Of a DNA stretch of 8,781 bases, positions 5,922-8,781 are shown piece by piece. The notes under the pieces were generated by a model that saw nothing but the letters and a program-made list of their open reading frames with translations, searched no databases and was not told where the DNA came from. Source of the stretch: Flavisolibacter sp. (lineage in GTDB: Bacteria > Bacteroidota > Bacteroidia > Chitinophagales > Chitinophagaceae); NCBI GenBank assembly GCA_025936195.1, contig JAICTW010000064.1, forward strand, positions 1-8,781. Reading direction: 5' to 3'. Positions within the stretch are counted from its first letter, which is position 1; each line of letters begins with the position of its first letter. Made by a program: the position numbers and the translations under genes.

Positions 5922-7421
5922 ATGAAACTGGTTCTGGTCACTACTTTCTGCTGCGTTTTATTCTGTTTTGCTTGTAATAAGCCATCGAAAGATACTGTCC
6001 CTCCTGCTGTAATTACTGTTCAATCTGATAAATCAAATATTTCATTGGGAAGTGATCTTAATTCGGTGGATTCTTTCAATATACAATCGGACGGAGCATG
6101 GACGATTTCGTTAACTCCCTCATCAACTTCATGGCTTAAGGTGGATCCAAAAAATGGAACAGGTATCCAGAAAATAATAGTTAGTGTTGTCGAAGCCAAT
6201 AACACAGGCAGCAGCCGTAGCGTTAATTTAAATGTTGATGCGGTATCGGGCAACCACACTACTCAGATCACCATCACACAGCGGGTAAATGACATCCTTT
6301 CAATAAACGGTCTGAGTCCTAACCACGGCCCTGGCAATACTATTGTTACAATAAACGGAAGCGGTTTTGATCCCGTAAGCTCATACGACAGTGTATTTTT
6401 TAACGGGAAGGCTGGTATAATAGTCAGCGCTTCCTCAACTATCATTACTGCAAAAGTTCCCGTTGGTGCAGGAACCGGAAACGTAACTGTAAAAGTGGGC
6501 AATACGATTATGGCGGGTCAATTATTCAGCTATGAACTTTCCACGATAGCAACAATAATTTCCGGTTCAGGCTACGCAGGCTATTCCAATGGTGTGGGCA
6601 CTGCCGCTTATTTTGCTACACCAACGGGACTTTCTGTTGATACGTCCGGCAATATATATGTAACAGATCTTGGCGCCTATGACATCAGGAAAATATCACC
6701 TTCGTATGTGGTAACAACTTTCGCCGGCAATCCTCTGCACCAGGGGAATTCAGATGGAACTGGCACCAATGCACTCTTTGCTTACGTCAATGACCTGGCA
6801 ACAGATGTATCGGGCAATGTGTTTGTAGCAGATTTTAATAATAATAACATCCGTAAGATCACTCCTTCTGGTGTAGTCACTACATTCCTGACTAATGTTG
6901 TAGAACCTACCGGGATTGCAGTGGATGCTGTGGGAAATATTTATGTGGCTTCGCCTTTTGTGACGGAGGTGCGCAAATACTCACCTTCCGGTGAAATGAC
7001 TAGTCTTGGAAGTGGCTTTAGCGACTTGTTTGATGTTACTGTGGATAATTCCGGGAACATGTATGTGGTGGATCATGGTAAACAGTTGGTGAGCAAGGTT
7101 ACCCCGGCAGGTAACGTAACAACTATTGCAGGAAGTGGAAGCAAAGGTTATACTAATGGCAACGGCACCAGTGCATCTTTCAATGATCCAAAAAGTATTG
7201 CCATTGATAAAAACGGAAATATTTACGTAGCCGACGTAGGAAATAATGCTATTAGGAAAATTGATTCTTCAGGAAATGTTACCACCTATCTTGATCATGT
7301 AAGCAGCTACACTACTGATGCGAGTTTCTTTGGACCTTATGGTGTAACTGTTGATAAAAATGGTGTAGTCTATATAACTAATACATCCGAGAACAGAATA
7401 GTGAAGATTACGATGCAATGA
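5922..7421 (+). CDS. lipoprotein with BACON, IPT/TIG and six NHL repeats
   Basis: A 499-residue lipoprotein. The signal sequence ends in the lipobox-like FCFAC, with Cys18 as the predicted lipidation site. ATG 5922 is preferred to the GTG at 5916. After a short linker come a BACON domain (about 31-120, with the SDGAWTISLTPSSTSWLKVD core), an IPT/TIG immunoglobulin-like domain (about 127-204, starting INGLSPNHGPGNTIVTINGS), and six NHL repeats (about 210-498) forming one beta-propeller. The repeat core reads GNIYVTD, GNVFVAD, GNIYVAS, GNMYVVD, GNIYVAD and GVVYITN. Blades 1, 2 and 5 are preceded by a G-x-G-T-x-A-x-F type insert; blades 3 and 4 lack it and are shorter. Such architectures in Bacteroidota are usually surface or periplasmic binding proteins for glycans or proteins; the ligand is unknown and no SusC/SusD pair is adjacent. 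It is probably transcribed alone. Confidence 0.92.
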   Translation: MKLVLVTTFCCVLFCFACNKPSKDTVPPAVITVQSDKSNISLGSDLNSVDSFNIQSDGAWTISLTPSSTSWLKVDPKNGTGIQKIIVSVVEANNTGSSRSVNLNVDAVSGNHTTQITITQRVNDILSINGLSPNHGPGNTIVTINGSGFDPVSSYDSVFFNGKAGIIVSASSTIITAKVPVGAGTGNVTVKVGNTIMAGQLFSYELSTIATIISGSGYAGYSNGVGTAAYFATPTGLSVDTSGNIYVTDLGAYDIRKISPSYVVTTFAGNPLHQGNSDGTGTNALFAYVNDLATDVSGNVFVADFNNNNIRKITPSGVVTTFLTNVVEPTGIAVDAVGNIYVASPFVTEVRKYSPSGEMTSLGSGFSDLFDVTVDNSGNMYVVDHGKQLVSKVTPAGNVTTIAGSGSKGYTNGNGTSASFNDPKSIAIDKNGNIYVADVGNNAIRKIDSSGNVTTYLDHVSSYTTDASFFGPYGVTVDKNGVVYITNTSENRIVKITMQ

Positions 7422-7546
7422 TAGTGGCAGCAGGTCTAAGTTTTTTTCGAAGCTATTCTCGAAGGAATTCGGCAAAATATTTCTTTAATGTCCTCACATG
7501 TTTTTGTGGTTACAATGCAAATCTTATTAGCTTAGCCAACTAGCAT

Positions 7547-8635
7547 ATGAAAAGAGTTATTTTATATTTTTTGTTTGCTGCAGTTTATTCAATCAGATCA
7601 TTTGCCAATGATGGTTCTTTTTATGCAAGTGGCAATCAGCTTATTCCCGTATTTGAAACAGATGTTTCCATTAAAAAAGAAATTTTGACGCTTAAGAAAA
7701 TCAGGAACCAATTTATTGAGGTAACTGTTTATTATGAATTCTATAATCCAAAAGAAGAAAAAGAAATAACTGTAGGATTTGAGGCTGCTTCTCCCGAGGG
7801 AGATGTTGATGGCAGACCGAAAAATGGTTTGCATCCCTACATGAGAGATTTTACGGTCCAATTAAATGGCGAGATGCTAACGTATAATGTAGCTTATGTA
7901 ACAGATTCAACCTATGCAAAGAACGGAATCATTAAAAGCAAAAAATTGGCTGATGTGATTAGCAGTATTCAGGATGAAAACTCTGTAGACTTCTTTTATG
8001 TATACTACTTCAAAGCAAAATTTAGAAAGGGGTTAAACATTATTAAACATACCTATAATTACAATTTATCCGGTTCAGTGACTTACAATTACGACTTTGA
8101 ATATGTGCTTACAGCGGCAAACCGTTGGGGAAATCAACAAATAGATGATTTCATGCTAATCTTGGATATGGGCGAGTTTGAAAGTTTTAGTATCAACAAA
8201 GAATTTTTTAAAGATCGAAGCGATTGGCTAATCAATGGAATCGGTAAAAGCACAGATGTGAAAGGCATAAAGAATACCTCTGCAGAAAAGGATGCGGCAA
8301 AATTTTACATCCAGAAAGGGAATTTAATCTTTCATAAAACGAATTTTAATCCAAAGGGAGAATTGTTTGTTTATTCACAGGATTACCGTTTTGAAAATCC
8401 CAACTATATTCCATTCTCTTACTATCAACAGAACCAAATAGATGATCCCAAAGATGATTTAGGAAAAAGAATTTTAAAAAATTTACCTTTCGCCAGGAGA
8501 GGGTACATTTTTCAAAATGCTGAACTAAAAGGTTTCTTTGAAAAACAGGATTGGTATATTCCGAATCCTAATTATGAGCCTAATATTGACATGCTGACTG
8601 AAATTGAAAAAGAGTGGGTCAACAAATGGAAGTAA
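7547..8635 (+). CDS. secreted protein with DUF4424-like N-terminus and C-terminal YARHG domain
   Basis: A 362-residue exported protein. A signal peptide (MKRVILYFLFAAVYSIRSFA) is followed by NDGSFYASGNQLIPV, the start typical of DUF4424-like beta-rich domains. In these a strand pattern (ILTLKKIRNQFIEVTVYYEF, about 46-65) leads to NPKEEKEITVGFE. The C-terminus (about 308-361) matches YARHG domains: ILKNLPFARRGYIFQNAELK, then FFEKQDWYIPNPNYEP and a closing charged helix (LTEIEKEWVNKW). The name-giving Y-A-R-H-G is F-A-R-R-G (315-319) here, so two of five residues differ. Both domains are thought to be extracytoplasmic and have no established function. The gene is visibly more A+T-rich than the S9 peptidase and SRPBCC genes. 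It follows the lipoprotein gene by 125 bp on the same strand and probably has its own promoter. Start ATG 7547 is well placed before the signal peptide. Confidence 0.88.
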   Translation: MKRVILYFLFAAVYSIRSFANDGSFYASGNQLIPVFETDVSIKKEILTLKKIRNQFIEVTVYYEFYNPKEEKEITVGFEAASPEGDVDGRPKNGLHPYMRDFTVQLNGEMLTYNVAYVTDSTYAKNGIIKSKKLADVISSIQDENSVDFFYVYYFKAKFRKGLNIIKHTYNYNLSGSVTYNYDFEYVLTAANRWGNQQIDDFMLILDMGEFESFSINKEFFKDRSDWLINGIGKSTDVKGIKNTSAEKDAAKFYIQKGNLIFHKTNFNPKGELFVYSQDYRFENPNYIPFSYYQQNQIDDPKDDLGKRILKNLPFARRGYIFQNAELKGFFEKQDWYIPNPNYEPNIDMLTEIEKEWVNKWK

Positions 8636-8781
8636 AATTTTCCTTCTTCTGCATAAAACTATTTTTAAATTGTTTTCCCAAAGAGATTTTTTCTCAAATG
8701 ACTCTTCGAATTAAATGAATATCCTGCAGAACTCGCCGGAGAAGAGAAGGGAATAGGTTTACGCCGAGTCCTTTCAGACAC
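8636..8781. other. right-edge non-coding stretch
   Basis: These 146 bp hold no supportable gene. The first part is T-rich with no clear hairpin, so no terminator for the YARHG gene is assigned. The last 85 bp are richer in G+C and purines (for example CGCCGGAGAAGAGAAGGGAA). Short frames are open on both strands to the edge, but none has a convincing start or family likeness. Confidence 0.4.

Noticed and set aside
7446..7474. Short inverted matches TTCGA/TCGAA and CGAA/TTCG after the lipoprotein gene
   Set aside because: Stems of only 4-5 bp without a T-tract on the 3' side, too weak to call a terminator.
7598..7861. 87-codon minus-strand frame
   Set aside because: Antisense of the YARHG-domain gene, with a phenylalanine run produced by an A-rich coding strand.

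Overview
The window looks like chromosomal DNA of a Bacteroidota species, most plausibly of the Chitinophagaceae or a related family. The signs are a moderate-to-low G+C content, start codons without clear Shine-Dalgarno sequences, and the gene families present: a DUF3078 outer-membrane-type C-terminus, a BACON/IPT/NHL lipoprotein, a YARHG-domain protein and an S9B exopeptidase with a signal peptide. I see no insertion sequence, phage gene, CRISPR array, tRNA or rRNA.

Layout. Positions 2-298 (+) hold the C-terminal end of a DUF3078 protein whose start lies outside the window. Next comes a TSUP/TauE-SafE family permease (350-1120, +). A weakly supported small ORF (1165-1578) and a secreted or membrane-anchored two-lobed aspartic-protease-like protein (1637-2632) follow on the minus strand and could share one transcript. 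Divergent from these is a large secreted S9B dipeptidyl-peptidase-IV-like enzyme (2755-5109, +), ending in a strong rho-independent terminator. A convergent SRPBCC/AHSA1 gene (5232-5681, -) follows. A 240-bp divergent intergenic region with a hairpin and a tandem direct repeat separates it from a BACON-IPT-NHL lipoprotein (5922-7421, +). The last gene encodes a signal-peptide protein with a DUF4424-like front and a YARHG tail (7547-8635, +). The final 146 bp hold no supportable gene.

How the genes work together. Most products are predicted to act outside the cytoplasm: the outer-membrane barrel end, secreted peptidase, retropepsin-like protein, lipoprotein and YARHG protein. Strand switches and terminators suggest mostly single-gene transcripts, so this reads as an ordinary housekeeping/accessory stretch rather than one integrated system. 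I did not find a convincing new multi-gene system. The best leads are the bilobal aspartic-protease-like protein with altered D-x-G-S motifs, the DPP-IV-like enzyme without the usual Glu-Glu pair, the tandem repeat between 5806 and 5844, and the DUF4424-like/YARHG fusion with an altered signature motif.
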